DNA of 64,000 nt from Pseudonocardiales bacterium. Its GTDB lineage: Bacteria > Actinomycetota > Actinomycetes > Mycobacteriales > Pseudonocardiaceae. Location of the stretch: assembly GCA_019247305.1 (NCBI GenBank), contig JAFAPC010000191.1, forward strand, positions 39,525 through 103,524, in the 5' to 3' direction. The notes beneath the pieces were generated by a model, which worked only from the letters and a program-made list of their open reading frames with translations, searched no databases and was not told the origin of the DNA. A program made the translations under genes and the position numbers. Positions 10,301-18,098 of this stretch are shown here, in pieces. The first letter of the stretch is position 1, and each line of letters begins with the position of its first letter.

Positions 10301-11229
10301 ACCCCACTCCCCTGGGTGCACCCCTGACCGGCCACACCAACTGGGTCTACTCGGTGGCCCTCAGCCCCGATGGGCGCATGGTGGCGAGCGGCAGTGGTGA
10401 CCGGACGGTGCGATTGTGGAACGTCAGCGATCCGACGCGCCCCACGCCCCTGGGTCCACCCTTGGTCGGCCACACCGACATCATCGAATCGGTGGCGTTC
10501 AGTCTTGATGGGCGCACGCTGGCCAGCGGCGGCTTCGACCGGACCGTGCGGCTATGGAACGTGCGCGATCCGACGCGCCCCACGCTGCTGGGCGCACCCC
10601 TGACCAGCTACACCGACACCGTCATCTCGGTGGCGTTCAGCCCCGATGGGCGCACCCTGGCCACCAGCAGCAGCGACCACACCGTGCGGCTGTGGAACGT
10701 GACCAACCCGGCCCGCCCCACGCCCCTCGGTCCACCCTTGAGCGGCCACACCGGCCGGGTCCACACAGTGGCGTTCAGCCCCGATGGGCATACCCTGGCC
10801 AGCGGCAGCGTCGATCAGACGGTGCGGTTGTGGAATCTGACCGACCTGAGCCACCTCAGCTCCCTGGGTCCGCCCCTGAGCGGCCACATCGGCTCCATCT
10901 TCTCGGTGGCGTTCAGTCCTGATGGGCGCACGCTGGCCAGCGGCGGCAGCGACCGGACCGTGCGGCTGTGGAACGTGTCCGACCCCGCCCACCCCACGCC
11001 CCTGGGTTCGCCCTTGAGCGGCCACACTCACTGGGTCAACGCGGTGGCGTTCAGCCCAGACGGACGCACCCTGGCCACCGGCAGCGCCGACCAGACGGTC
11101 CGACTGTGGGGAATGAACGTCGACCAAGCGATTCAGCGGATTTGCACCGTCACCATAAACACCCTCACCCCCGCGACGTGGGCGCAGTACGTATCACCGG
11201 GCCTGCCCTACCACCCGCCCTGCCCGTGA
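7333..11229 (+). CDS. HTH-STAND NTPase with 14 WD40 repeats
   Basis: 1298-aa signalling protein. Domain order: XRE HTH (about 16-70, LRRLREAQGWSLAELARRAP); novel-STAND NTPase (about 95-540) opening with CPYPGLAAFGPDQARWFFGR, Walker A APSGAGKSS near 140 and Walker B LLVDQFEEIF near 233; one hydrophobic segment (about 557-576, VVLSVLVFLASGAAAIAL); then 14 WD40 repeats (about 641-1265), enough for two seven-bladed propellers. The repeats are nearly identical at the DNA level, implying recent duplication or conversion. STAND proteins switch by nucleotide-dependent oligomerisation and WD40 arrays act as sensors; the ligand is unknown. A GGGAGGT lies 9 nt before the GTG start. A regulatory or defence role is inferred. 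Confidence 0.9.
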   Translation: MATNGTAGTAGEPAGAELRRLREAQGWSLAELARRAPFSKSYLSKLETGVKRITPDIARCLDEALDADGALAALVPAPESPVPAEEDREPIGAEVCPYPGLAAFGPDQARWFFGRDRLTAHLISQLDDRLAGGGLLAVVAPSGAGKSSLLAAGVIPALARGALPGSRTWPVVATTPGAHPLITLATGVAERTGADPAAAEAAGDPERFVAFLAEVAAASAGKQRDTANSAWIVLLVDQFEEIFTECRIEAERQAFIGALCAAAHQEVALVVLGVRADFYGSCLAYPGLLSALQTPVAVGPMSAEQLRAIITCPAQTEGLDLEPGLVELLLRDLGLPQDATPAGYDPSALPLLAHALRATWQQRDGQTLTVAGYQRTGGISQALATTAERAYTRLGAAQRRIVRQVLLRLINISDQGASADTRRRLPRTRLVEAVPLPGSASAVEAVLEVFGRARLLTLDTTSVEITHEALLRAWPRLRHWIDTDRAGNLIRQELDHAAAEWDLEGRDTAGLYRGNRLEAARTWASSHAQDGELSPIASVFLGASTQHERHAATLRRLVPVVLSVLVFLASGAAAIALHQSAAAQGERDNAVFNQITAQADRLRGTDASRAAQLDLTAYRMRPTSDLYTALVADANATLSTPLSGHTDSVFSVAFSPDGHTLASASGDHTVRLWNLTDPTHPTPLGPPLTGHTSTIYSVAFSPDGRTLASASGDQTVRLWNITHPTHPLPLGPPLSGHTSTVFSVAFSPDGHTLASASGDQTVRLWNITDPTHPTSLGSPLTGHTSTVYSVAFSPDGHTLASASRDQTVRLWDVATHHLLATLTGHTNWVYSVVFSPDGRILASGSIDQTVRLWNVTDPTYPTPLDSPLKGHTSAVVSLIFSPDGRTLASGSEDQTVRLWNVTDPAHPTPLGAPLTGHTNWVYSVAFSPDGRMVASGSGDRTVRLWSIPSARITGHTEAVNAVAFSRDGRTLATGSLDQTVRLWNVTDPAHPTPLGAPLTGHTNWVYSVALSPDGRMVASGSGDRTVRLWNVSDPTRPTPLGPPLVGHTDIIESVAFSLDGRTLASGGFDRTVRLWNVRDPTRPTLLGAPLTSYTDTVISVAFSPDGRTLATSSSDHTVRLWNVTNPARPTPLGPPLSGHTGRVHTVAFSPDGHTLASGSVDQTVRLWNLTDLSHLSSLGPPLSGHIGSIFSVAFSPDGRTLASGGSDRTVRLWNVSDPAHPTPLGSPLSGHTHWVNAVAFSPDGRTLATGSADQTVRLWGMNVDQAIQRICTVTINTLTPATWAQYVSPGLPYHPPCP
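9256..11130 (+). repeat. WD40-coding tandem repeats (14 units)
   Basis: Fourteen in-frame units, mostly 129-138 bp, each encoding a GHT...SVAFSPDGRTLASGS.DQTVRLW blade. Units 7 and 9 (about 10070-10170 and 10325-10420), with the linkers before them, are almost identical in DNA sequence. Unit 4 (LWDVATHHLLAT) and unit 7 lack the usual DPxxPTPLGxP linker. Confidence 0.95.
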
Positions 11230-11253
11230 GGTGCCTCGCGCTTTTTCTGTTTT

Positions 11254-11283
11254 GGCCGTTTCCGACCTCGTGCGGAAACGGTC
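11254..11283 (+). terminator. hairpin downstream of the WD40 gene
   Basis: Inverted repeat with an 11-bp stem (including one G-U pair), GGCCGTTTCCG / CGGAAACGGTC, and an 8-nt loop, starting 25 nt after the WD40 gene stop. No clear T tract follows. It would separate that gene from the biosynthetic run starting at 11445. Confidence 0.5.
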
Positions 11284-11444
11284 AACCCCTTGAGCCCGGC
11301 CACCAGAGCACCAACGGTGGAGCTGTCCCGGCCGTGAGCGCGGTGGTCTGACTCACACCGCCCAGGCCAGCGGGATCCCTGTTCTGGTCGGCGCCGGCTC
11401 TGCGGCAGCCGTTAAGGGCCGTTAAGGGGAGAAGGTGCAGGGCC

Positions 11445-12491
11445 ATGAGCACCACGGATGTGCAGACGAAGACCGGAGGCCGGTCGGTACGGGAGATCCT
11501 GGCGTGGAGCCGCGCCATCATCCAGCCCGCGCTGCGCGCGGCTATCGGCATGCTGCCCGCCTCGATGCTGCGTATCGCGGGTTATCACTTTGGTTGGTGG
11601 AACGAGCACGGGCACCGGGAGACGGCTCACGGCGGCAAAGCGATCCGGCCCACGCTGGTGCTGCTGAGCGCCCAGGCCGTCGGCGGACTACCGGCCACAG
11701 CGGTGCCGGCCGCGGTGGCGGTGGAGTTGGTGCACAACTTCTCGCTGCTGCACGACGACGTGATGGACGCTGACCCCACCCGCCGTCACCGGCCCACGGC
11801 GTGGCGTGTCTTCGGGGTCAACTCAGCGATCCTGGCCGGGGACGCGCTGCTGACGCTGGCCCTGGACGTGCTCGCCGCCAGCGCGCACCCGGCCGCCACC
11901 GCCGGGATCCGGATGCTCAGCGCCGCGGTCCAGAATCTGCTGGACGGCCAGAGCGCGGACCTGGCCTTGGCGCACCGCGCCCAGGCCGAGGTGGCGCCAT
12001 GCCTGCGGATGGCCGAGAACAAGACCGCCGCCCTGATGGGATGCGCCTGCGCCCTGGGCGCCTCCTTCGGTGGTGGCAGCCACGAGCAGCTCCAGCACCT
12101 GCGCGCTTTCGGTACCCACCTGGGCGTGGCGTTCCAACACGTGGACGATCTGCTGGGCATCTGGGGAGACCCCGCCGTGACCGGCAAGCCGGTCTACTCA
12201 GACCTGCGCAGCCGCAAGAAGTCCCTCCCCGTGGTGGCCGCCTTGACCTCCACCACCCCGGCCGGGCGCGACTTGGCCGCGCTATACCACCGGGCGGCTC
12301 CGCTCTCTGAGACCGAGGCGGCCCGCGCCGCAGAACTGATCGACACCGCCGGTGGACGCGCCTGGAGCCAATCCCAGGCTGAGGAGCTGCTGGCGCAGGC
12401 GCTGCGTGAGCTCCAGTCAGCCCACCCCACGCAGCGATCCGCCGAGGAACTGAACGCGCTCGCCCGCCTGGTTACCCACCGTGACCACTGA
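11445..12491 (+). CDS. trans-polyprenyl diphosphate synthase
   Basis: 348-aa class I trans-prenyltransferase joining isopentenyl diphosphate to an allylic diphosphate. The first Asp-rich motif is DDVMDAD in [20 protein letters not shown] (about residues 102-121), the second is DDLLGIWGD after FQHV (about 229-237), and KSLPVVAAL follows. Two small residues before the first motif fit a C15-C20 product, but chain length cannot be set by eye. GGAGAAGG lies upstream of the ATG, preceded by a 10-bp tandem duplication (GCCGTTAAGG twice, near 11408-11427). It opens the operon-like run and would feed the isoprenoid enzyme at 14665. Confidence 0.93.
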   Translation: MSTTDVQTKTGGRSVREILAWSRAIIQPALRAAIGMLPASMLRIAGYHFGWWNEHGHRETAHGGKAIRPTLVLLSAQAVGGLPATAVPAAVAVELVHNFSLLHDDVMDADPTRRHRPTAWRVFGVNSAILAGDALLTLALDVLAASAHPAATAGIRMLSAAVQNLLDGQSADLALAHRAQAEVAPCLRMAENKTAALMGCACALGASFGGGSHEQLQHLRAFGTHLGVAFQHVDDLLGIWGDPAVTGKPVYSDLRSRKKSLPVVAALTSTTPAGRDLAALYHRAAPLSETEAARAAELIDTAGGRAWSQSQAEELLAQALRELQSAHPTQRSAEELNALARLVTHRDH

Positions 12492-12519
12492 GTCTAGCCA
12501 CCTCCCGGAGGCACCCCAG

Positions 12520-13479
12520 ATGTCTGTCACCGCGCGCAACCCCGCTGGAGTCCGCACCGTCCTGCTGGCCTCCCCACGGTCGTTCTGCGCTGGGGTGGAG
12601 CGCGCCATCGCGATCGTGGAGCACCTCCTCGACCACCGGGACGGCCCGGTCTACGTGCGCAAGCAGATCGTGCACAACACCCACGTGGTCGCTGATCTCC
12701 AAGCCCGCGGCGCGGTGTTCGTTGAGGAACTAGACGCCGTTCCGGATGGGGCCACCGTGGTGTTCTCCGCGCACGGGGTGTCCCCCGCCGTGCGCACCAA
12801 GGCGGCCGACCGGGGACTGGACGTGATCGACGCGACCTGCCCCCTTGTGACCAAAGTCCACACCGAAGCCCGCCGGTTCGCCGCCCGGGGCGACACCGTG
12901 ATCCTGATCGGCCACGCTGGGCACGAAGAAGTCGAGGGCACCCTGGGTGAGGCCCCGGACCAAACGATCCTGCTGCAGACCGCCGAGGACGTCGCAGACC
13001 TGCACGTCGCCGACCCGACACGGGTGTCCTACCTCACCCAAACCACCCTCGCCGTCGACGAAACCGCTGAGATCATCCACGCACTCCAGTCCCGGTTCCC
13101 CGCGCTGCAAGGACCGGCGTCCGACGACATCTGTTACGCCACGACCAACCGCCAGCACGCCCTCACCGCGATCGCCGAGGAATCAGATCTGGTCCTCGTC
13201 GTCGGCTCGACGAACTCCTCCAACTCACTGCGACTGGTGGAGCTCGCTCGTCGCCACGGCACTCCCAGCTACCTCATCGACGATCCCACCGACATCCACC
13301 CCGAATGGCTCCAGGGGGCTCGCGTCATCGGGCTGACCGCCGGCGCCTCAGCCCCACCCAGACTGGTCAACGCGGTCATCGCCGCCCTAGCCGAACTCGG
13401 ACCACTCACCGTGGTTGAACACGAAACCACCCGCGAGACCGTCCACTTCGCCCTGCCCACCCCGGTGCGGCAGTCGTGA
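12520..13479 (+). CDS. ispH: IspH, HMBPP reductase (MEP pathway)
   Basis: 4-hydroxy-3-methylbut-2-enyl diphosphate reductase, an [4Fe-4S] enzyme releasing IPP and DMAPP in the last MEP step. The three cluster cysteines are in [20 protein letters not shown] and [10 protein letters not shown], and substrate-binding motifs such as [11 protein letters not shown] and STNSSNS are present. ATG at 12520 is preferred because GGAGG ends 9 nt upstream; an in-frame GTG at 12481 would overlap the previous gene by 11 nt. Next to ispG and a prenyl synthase, it is probably a pathway-dedicated paralogue rather than the housekeeping copy (inference). Confidence 0.94.
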   Translation: MSVTARNPAGVRTVLLASPRSFCAGVERAIAIVEHLLDHRDGPVYVRKQIVHNTHVVADLQARGAVFVEELDAVPDGATVVFSAHGVSPAVRTKAADRGLDVIDATCPLVTKVHTEARRFAARGDTVILIGHAGHEEVEGTLGEAPDQTILLQTAEDVADLHVADPTRVSYLTQTTLAVDETAEIIHALQSRFPALQGPASDDICYATTNRQHALTAIAEESDLVLVVGSTNSSNSLRLVELARRHGTPSYLIDDPTDIHPEWLQGARVIGLTAGASAPPRLVNAVIAALAELGPLTVVEHETTRETVHFALPTPVRQS

Positions 13480-13540
13480 GCCGGCTCGGCCGCATCACCG
13501 GCCCCACCGCGACGCTGACCGCCCCGGCCAAGGAGATCTG

Positions 13541-14668
13541 ATGGCCCCTGTCGAACTGGGCATCCCGGCACCGCCGACGTCACCGATCCCGGCGCGCCGG
13601 GCCTCCCGCCAGATCATGGTCGGGACCGTGCCCGTGGGTGGCGGCGCGCCCGTCTCGGTGCAGTCCATGACCACCACCCGCACCGCCGACATCGACGCCA
13701 CCCTGCAACAGATCGCCGAACTCACCGCAGCGGGATGCGAGATCGTGCGAGTCGCGGTTCCCACCCACGACGACGCCGACGCGCTGCCCGCCATCGCCGC
13801 CACATCGCCGATCCCGGTGATCGCCGATATTCACTTCCAACCCCGCTATGTTTTCGCCGCTATCGACGCCGGCTGCGCCGCGGTCCGCGTCAACCCCGGC
13901 AACATCAAAAAGTTCGACGACAAAACCAAAGACATCGCCGCCGCCGCCCGTGCGGCCCGCGTGCCGATCCGCATCGGCGTCAACGCCGGCTCCCTCGACC
14001 CCCGGCTGCTGGCCACACACGGCCACGCCAGCGCCGAGGCTCTCGTGGAATCCGCATTGTGGGAATGCTCCCTGTTCGAAGAGCACGGATTCCGCGACAT
14101 CAAGCTCTCCGTCAAACACCACGATCCCCTCATCATGATCAGCGCCTACCGGAAGCTGGCTCAGCGCTGCGACTACCCCTTGCACCTGGGTGTCACCGAA
14201 GCCGGACCACTCCTGCCCGGCACCGTCAAATCCGCCGTCGCCTTCGGCATCCTGCTCGCCGAAGGAATCGGCGACACCATCCGGGTGTCGCTGTCCGCCC
14301 CACCGGTCGAGGAAGTCAAGGTCGGCCACCAGATCCTGCAATCTCTCGGCCTGCGACCCCGCCGTCTGGAGATCGTGTCCTGCCCTGGCTGCGGACGCGC
14401 CCAAGTCGACGTCCACACCTTGGCCGAGCAGGTCAGCGCCGCCTTCGAGGACTTCCCCATCCCGCTGCGCATTGCCGTCATGGGCTGTGTGGTCAACGGC
14501 CCCGGCGAAGCCCGGGAAGCCGACCTCGGCGTCTCCGCCGGCAACGGCAAAGGCCAAATCTTCGTCCACGGCACAGTGATCGCAACCGTCCCCGAACACC
14601 AGATCGTCGAGCGTCTCAGGGAAGAAGCGCTGCAGCTCACCAAAGGTCTAAGGGAAGCGACATCATGA
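13541..14668 (+). CDS. ispG: IspG, MEcPP to HMBPP reductase
   Basis: 375-aa (E)-4-hydroxy-3-methylbut-2-enyl-diphosphate synthase (GcpE), the penultimate MEP enzyme. Landmarks: [18 protein letters not shown], the TIM-barrel [13 protein letters not shown], and C-terminal cluster ligands in SCPGCGR and [11 protein letters not shown]. The start ATG has AAGGAG 5 nt upstream; an open frame to 13415 is not needed. The stop overlaps the next ATG (ATGA), so translation of the isoprenoid enzyme is coupled to it. Confidence 0.95.
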   Translation: MAPVELGIPAPPTSPIPARRASRQIMVGTVPVGGGAPVSVQSMTTTRTADIDATLQQIAELTAAGCEIVRVAVPTHDDADALPAIAATSPIPVIADIHFQPRYVFAAIDAGCAAVRVNPGNIKKFDDKTKDIAAAARAARVPIRIGVNAGSLDPRLLATHGHASAEALVESALWECSLFEEHGFRDIKLSVKHHDPLIMISAYRKLAQRCDYPLHLGVTEAGPLLPGTVKSAVAFGILLAEGIGDTIRVSLSAPPVEEVKVGHQILQSLGLRPRRLEIVSCPGCGRAQVDVHTLAEQVSAAFEDFPIPLRIAVMGCVVNGPGEAREADLGVSAGNGKGQIFVHGTVIATVPEHQIVERLREEALQLTKGLREATS

Positions 14669-15756
14669 CGATACCTACGGCGCTGACGCAAAAAAACCTC
14701 GACCTTACCGGAGAGCGACGACGACCCGAGTCCTGGGAAAGCGGATCGACGGTGCCAAGGGCGGCCGCAGACCGTGTGCAGTGGCCCGCGCCGGAACGGC
14801 TAACTCTGTCGGCGCTCGGTTCGTTGGCGTTCGGTAAGGTGCGGTTGGCTGCGGAGCATCGTCCGTTGCGGGACTGGCTCAACCGGCGAGTGCTGGTCTT
14901 CTGCGACCGGATGCCGGCGGCGTTGCGGGATAGCGCGTTGCTCGCTGTCCAAGCCCATCTGGCGCGGTATCGGGCCGGTCATGTCGCGGCGTTCTACGAC
15001 AAGTATTACCCGCCCGCGTGGACGGTGATCCCCTTTCTCGCGAGCAGTCGCGACGAGGTGGCTCCCGGTCAGGTGCACGATGCCCTGGGTGCGCAGGCGG
15101 CCGCCATGTTCCTGCATCTGCTCGATGACCATCTCACGGACGGCGACATCCCGGTCGACAACCTCTTCCTGCAACTCAGGACCGAGGTGTGGGGCGAATT
15201 CCAGGATGGGTTGGCACGGTTGGCCGGCTCGGACCAGGAAGCGAACCAGACGGTCGAATCGCTAGTGAACTTGTACTTCTCCCATATCCACCGTCCTCCC
15301 GAGCGCCCCGACCTCGCCGCCTACGAGACGGTGTTTCTGGGACAGTCCGCGACATCACTGATCGCCCCGTTGCTCATCGCGGCACAAGCCGGATACGACA
15401 CCGAGCAGCGTCAACTCATTCGCTCAATGTATGAGGAATTCTGCCTGGCCTGGCGGATTCTCGACGATCTCCGGGACGCCGCCGTCGACGCGGCTGCAGA
15501 CCAGGCCACCGCTGTGTTTCATCTGCTGCCGATCGAAAGCCGCTGGGTATGGCACGACGTGGCTATGAACCCGTCCGACGGCGACCGACGCAACGCGTTG
15601 CTCGACGTCCTCCGCTGCGCCGCCTACCCGGCTGCGGTCCAGGCCATCCATACCCATGTGACCACCGCTGCGCGCGTGGCCGACGAACTGAACCTGCCCG
15701 GACTCAGGGGCCAATACCACGCTCTCGCGCACCCCTTGAAGGAGGTTACGCCATGA
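14665..15756 (+). CDS. unusual class I isoprenoid enzyme (terpene synthase or prenyltransferase)
   Basis: 363-aa all-alpha protein with two Asp-rich motifs in the prenyl-synthase arrangement: [13 protein letters not shown] (about residues 148-160) and [14 protein letters not shown] (about 262-275). It lacks the canonical trans-prenyltransferase context (no RRG/R...P following motif 1, no GKxxD/KK lid). It also lacks an obvious NSE triad or pentalenene-type motif. It resembles proteins loosely annotated as class 1 isoprenoid biosynthesis enzymes. With its own prenyl synthase three genes upstream, cyclisation of that product or prenyl transfer to a partner are the leading possibilities. It overlaps ispG (ATGA) and the next peptide gene (ATGA). 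Confidence 0.75.
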   Translation: MTIPTALTQKNLDLTGERRRPESWESGSTVPRAAADRVQWPAPERLTLSALGSLAFGKVRLAAEHRPLRDWLNRRVLVFCDRMPAALRDSALLAVQAHLARYRAGHVAAFYDKYYPPAWTVIPFLASSRDEVAPGQVHDALGAQAAAMFLHLLDDHLTDGDIPVDNLFLQLRTEVWGEFQDGLARLAGSDQEANQTVESLVNLYFSHIHRPPERPDLAAYETVFLGQSATSLIAPLLIAAQAGYDTEQRQLIRSMYEEFCLAWRILDDLRDAAVDAAADQATAVFHLLPIESRWVWHDVAMNPSDGDRRNALLDVLRCAAYPAAVQAIHTHVTTAARVADELNLPGLRGQYHALAHPLKEVTP

Positions 15757-15959
15757 AGACCTACCGCGATTTCATCTCTGACATTGTCGATGACACCAGC
15801 CTGTATGAGGAGTTGTGCCAGGCCGTCCCCTTCTCCGAACAGGCACAGCTGAACGACTGGTTCGCTACCCGCGGATACCAGCTGAACAGCACCGACGTTG
15901 AAGTTCTCTTCGCCAACCAGGAGGAGGTGGCAGGCAGCGATGAGCAAGTCAACTACTGA
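15753..15959 (+). CDS. Nif11-like small peptide
   Basis: 68-aa acidic peptide with a near-perfect AAGGAGG 7 nt upstream. Its ATG overlaps the stop of the preceding isoprenoid gene (ATGA), and its last 20 nt overlap the next gene. The layout resembles the Nif11-like leader fold: [20 protein letters not shown] (helix 1, 1-20), LCQAVPFSEQAQLNDWFATR (21-40), then GYQLNSTDVEVLFANQEEV. It ends VAGS-DEQVNY; a VAG[GS] step is where Nif11/NHLP leaders are normally cleaved. If cleaved there, only a six-residue DEQVNY core would remain. There is one Cys (residue 22). No lanthipeptide, YcaO or radical-SAM gene was recognised, so carrier or accessory roles are as likely as RiPP precursor. Confidence 0.7.
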   Translation: MKTYRDFISDIVDDTSLYEELCQAVPFSEQAQLNDWFATRGYQLNSTDVEVLFANQEEVAGSDEQVNY

Positions 15960-16746
15960 ACGCACCCCCTTGCTGAGCCTGCACGGCCTCAATCCCGCCG
16001 TCGCCCTCGATCTCGCTCCGGGCTGGCATCCCCAATTTTTTCCGATCTGCTTGAGCCCGTACTGGCAGTCGGTGCCTTGGGGCGGTGCGAACTGGACGAT
16101 CGAGGGAACGAGTTTTCTGCTGCTGCCCGCAGCGCAAAAACCCGGTGGTTACTCGGCACGCTTCGACCCGAGTTCCCCGTTCTTTCAGTGCTTTCTCGGG
16201 TTGTACATGATCGCTCCCGTGCAGGGCGAGCGGGTTCCCCTGGACCTCTACTCATCCCTTGTACATTTTGACTACCTGGCATGGGGCCAGCGGCTCGGCG
16301 ACCCTGCACCGCGTGGCGATGTGGATATCCGGATCCATCGGGTTGGCGTGGAGAAATGGGCCTACGACTCCACGGCGGCGTGCCACTTCGATGTCGGTCC
16401 GAACAATCCACAACACGGTATGCCACCCTTCTTGACCGTGCCACGGTGGCCCATCGCGCCCGGTGCCGCGCACTGGAGCGATGTGGTCGACAGCTACGAC
16501 GAGCGGATCGATCTGGTGCGGGGTCACCTGTGGTACGAAGGCCCCTACCTTGTCTGCAGCTACTTCAGCGGCGCCCGCTTCACCGACCGCGCCGGGCGCA
16601 CGATCGACACCCACACGCGCTATCCGCACGTGCTCCAGGGCGAGGAGGAGACGGTGGCGAGTATCCGGGTTTTCGACCGTGGGACCGGATACCGCGGTCC
16701 CACGCCCTTCGGCTCACTGAACTCCGTAACGGAGAGGAAGCACTGA
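15940..16746 (+). CDS. unknown protein in the isoprenoid/halogenase run
   Basis: 268-aa soluble protein that I do not recognise. No signal peptide or membrane segment. It is rich in aromatic residues and probably mostly beta: SPYWQSVPWGGANWTIEG, LLPAAQKPGGYSARFDP, SSLVHFDYLAWGQRL, RGHLWYEGPYLVCSYFSGAR, ASIRVFDRGTGYRGPTPFG. A lipocalin-, CrtC- or dirigent-like barrel is conceivable but unproven. The ATG at 15940 follows GAGGAGG and overlaps the Nif11-like gene by 20 nt; its stop overlaps the next ATG (TGATG). The tight coupling suggests a protein that works with the peptide or with the oxidoreductase. Confidence 0.7.
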   Translation: MSKSTTERTPLLSLHGLNPAVALDLAPGWHPQFFPICLSPYWQSVPWGGANWTIEGTSFLLLPAAQKPGGYSARFDPSSPFFQCFLGLYMIAPVQGERVPLDLYSSLVHFDYLAWGQRLGDPAPRGDVDIRIHRVGVEKWAYDSTAACHFDVGPNNPQHGMPPFLTVPRWPIAPGAAHWSDVVDSYDERIDLVRGHLWYEGPYLVCSYFSGARFTDRAGRTIDTHTRYPHVLQGEEETVASIRVFDRGTGYRGPTPFGSLNSVTERKH

Positions 16747-18029
16747 TGGGCGAGGCATTATGCACCGATTTCGGTGGTGTCAAACGCGCCCAGCCAAATG
16801 CGGTGCTGTCCGCTTGCAGCGGGGAAGCCGATCCCGGTGCCCTGATCGCCGCGGCGGGCCAGCATGGCGATCAGGTGACCCTGCGCGGGGCTGGGCACTC
16901 TTGCAACGGTCAGACAGTCACCAACGGATTGCTCCTGGAGAACTTCAGTCCACACGAAGCCGCCGGACCGCACATCGTCGACGTTGGCGATGGCTACGTG
17001 GAGCTCCCAGCGTTCTTGAGTTGGTATGCCGTGGAGCGCGAGCTCAACACCCGCGGACGGGCCGTGCCCGTGCTCACCGATTACCTGTACATGTCGGTCG
17101 GCGGCACGCTGTCGGTCGGCGGCCTGGGCCTCAACTCGATAGTGCACGGCTTGCAGGTCGATCAGGTCCGCCGCATCCGGCTGATCGATGGCCAGGGCAC
17201 AGCCCGCTGGTGCTCCACGGAGGAACATCCGGAACTTTTCCGTTTCGCCCTCGGCGGCCTCGGCCAGGTGGGGTTCATCGACCGCGCGATCCTGCGTACT
17301 GTCCCCTATCGGCGGTTCGGCCATCTACACCGGGTGCACCATGCGTCGGCGGCCGAGATGGCCCGGTTCGCCGTCCGGTTGGCGGCAGAGCCGGACGTGG
17401 ACCACTACAACGCGAATATCAATGGGAATCAGTTCTACTCTGAGATTGGCTGGTTCCACGCAGAGGAGATTTCTCCCTGCCAGACTCCCGACTGCACCAT
17501 TATCCCCGACCTGCCTTTTTTCTTGCACGAGCGCCGAGAACGCTGGGTCGCCGCCTTCCCTGGACGCGTACGGATATGGACGGACTATGTCCTGCCTCCC
17601 GACCGCTTCGGCACGTTCATCGACGCCATCGAAAATCTTCGCCAGCAACCACCGCTGTCCGGCTCGCTCAAAGGTATGTACGTGCTGCTGATTCGGCGCC
17701 CCACCGGCTTCACCCACTTCGCGTTTGGCCCCGCCCCGTATGACTCGGTCGTGCTGGGCCTCGGCGTCTACGCCATGGTCGACCAGCGCGACGCTCGCAC
17801 GATTGTCCGCACCCGGCAGGCCCTGCGTTCTCTGCTGGAACTCTGCTGCGAGTTGGGCGGCAGGCCGTACCTGTACGGAATGAACTCCCTGGACGGCACG
17901 CTGCTGAGGAACCTGTACGGGTCCGACCTCGACCAACTGGCAGTCCTGCGACACGCATACGGCTTAGAGCACGTCAACGCGCACGTCCTGCATCCCACAC
18001 CCACTACGGCAGTGACAATACCGTCATGA
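16746..18029 (+). CDS. covalent-FAD oxidoreductase, cytokinin-dehydrogenase-like
   Basis: 427-aa FAD-linked oxidase (FAD_binding_4 type). The FAD-anchoring His is in GAGHSCNGQ (His51) and the flavin loop in SVGGTLSVGGLGLNSIVHG (about residues 117-135), followed by VDQVRRIRLIDGQG, a layout seen in cytokinin dehydrogenases. The C-terminal half shapes the substrate pocket and cannot be read by eye. The second typical covalent Cys of berberine-bridge enzymes is not evident, so single His attachment is expected. Probable job: oxidation of the operon's product. ATG overlaps the preceding stop. Confidence 0.88.
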   Translation: MGEALCTDFGGVKRAQPNAVLSACSGEADPGALIAAAGQHGDQVTLRGAGHSCNGQTVTNGLLLENFSPHEAAGPHIVDVGDGYVELPAFLSWYAVERELNTRGRAVPVLTDYLYMSVGGTLSVGGLGLNSIVHGLQVDQVRRIRLIDGQGTARWCSTEEHPELFRFALGGLGQVGFIDRAILRTVPYRRFGHLHRVHHASAAEMARFAVRLAAEPDVDHYNANINGNQFYSEIGWFHAEEISPCQTPDCTIIPDLPFFLHERRERWVAAFPGRVRIWTDYVLPPDRFGTFIDAIENLRQQPPLSGSLKGMYVLLIRRPTGFTHFAFGPAPYDSVVLGLGVYAMVDQRDARTIVRTRQALRSLLELCCELGGRPYLYGMNSLDGTLLRNLYGSDLDQLAVLRHAYGLEHVNAHVLHPTPTTAVTIPS

Positions 18030-18042
18030 CCCATGAACAATG

Positions 18043-18062
18043 AGCCCCGTTCTGCTACGGGG
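18043..18062 (+). terminator. small hairpin between oxidoreductase and halogenase 1
   Basis: GCCCCGT / ACGGGGC, 7-bp stem with a 6-nt loop, in the 69-bp gap before halogenase 1. A degenerate version (GCCC...GGGC) recurs before the second copy at about 19883-19904, so the hairpin was part of the duplicated unit. It could attenuate or process the mRNA; no T tract follows. Confidence 0.45.
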
Positions 18063-18098
18063 CCAGAACGGCACGAATAGAGAGACCAGGAGAATGAG

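Noticed and set aside
9256..11130. Regular repeats that might be taken for a CRISPR array or satellite
   Set aside because: They are in-frame WD40 blades of 129-138 bp within one ORF, without spacers of CRISPR length.
13735..15756. 673-codon frame joining antisense-like ispG sequence to the isoprenoid enzyme
   Set aside because: The first 310 codons are an Arg-rich shadow of ispG; the real start is the ATGA-coupled ATG at 14665.
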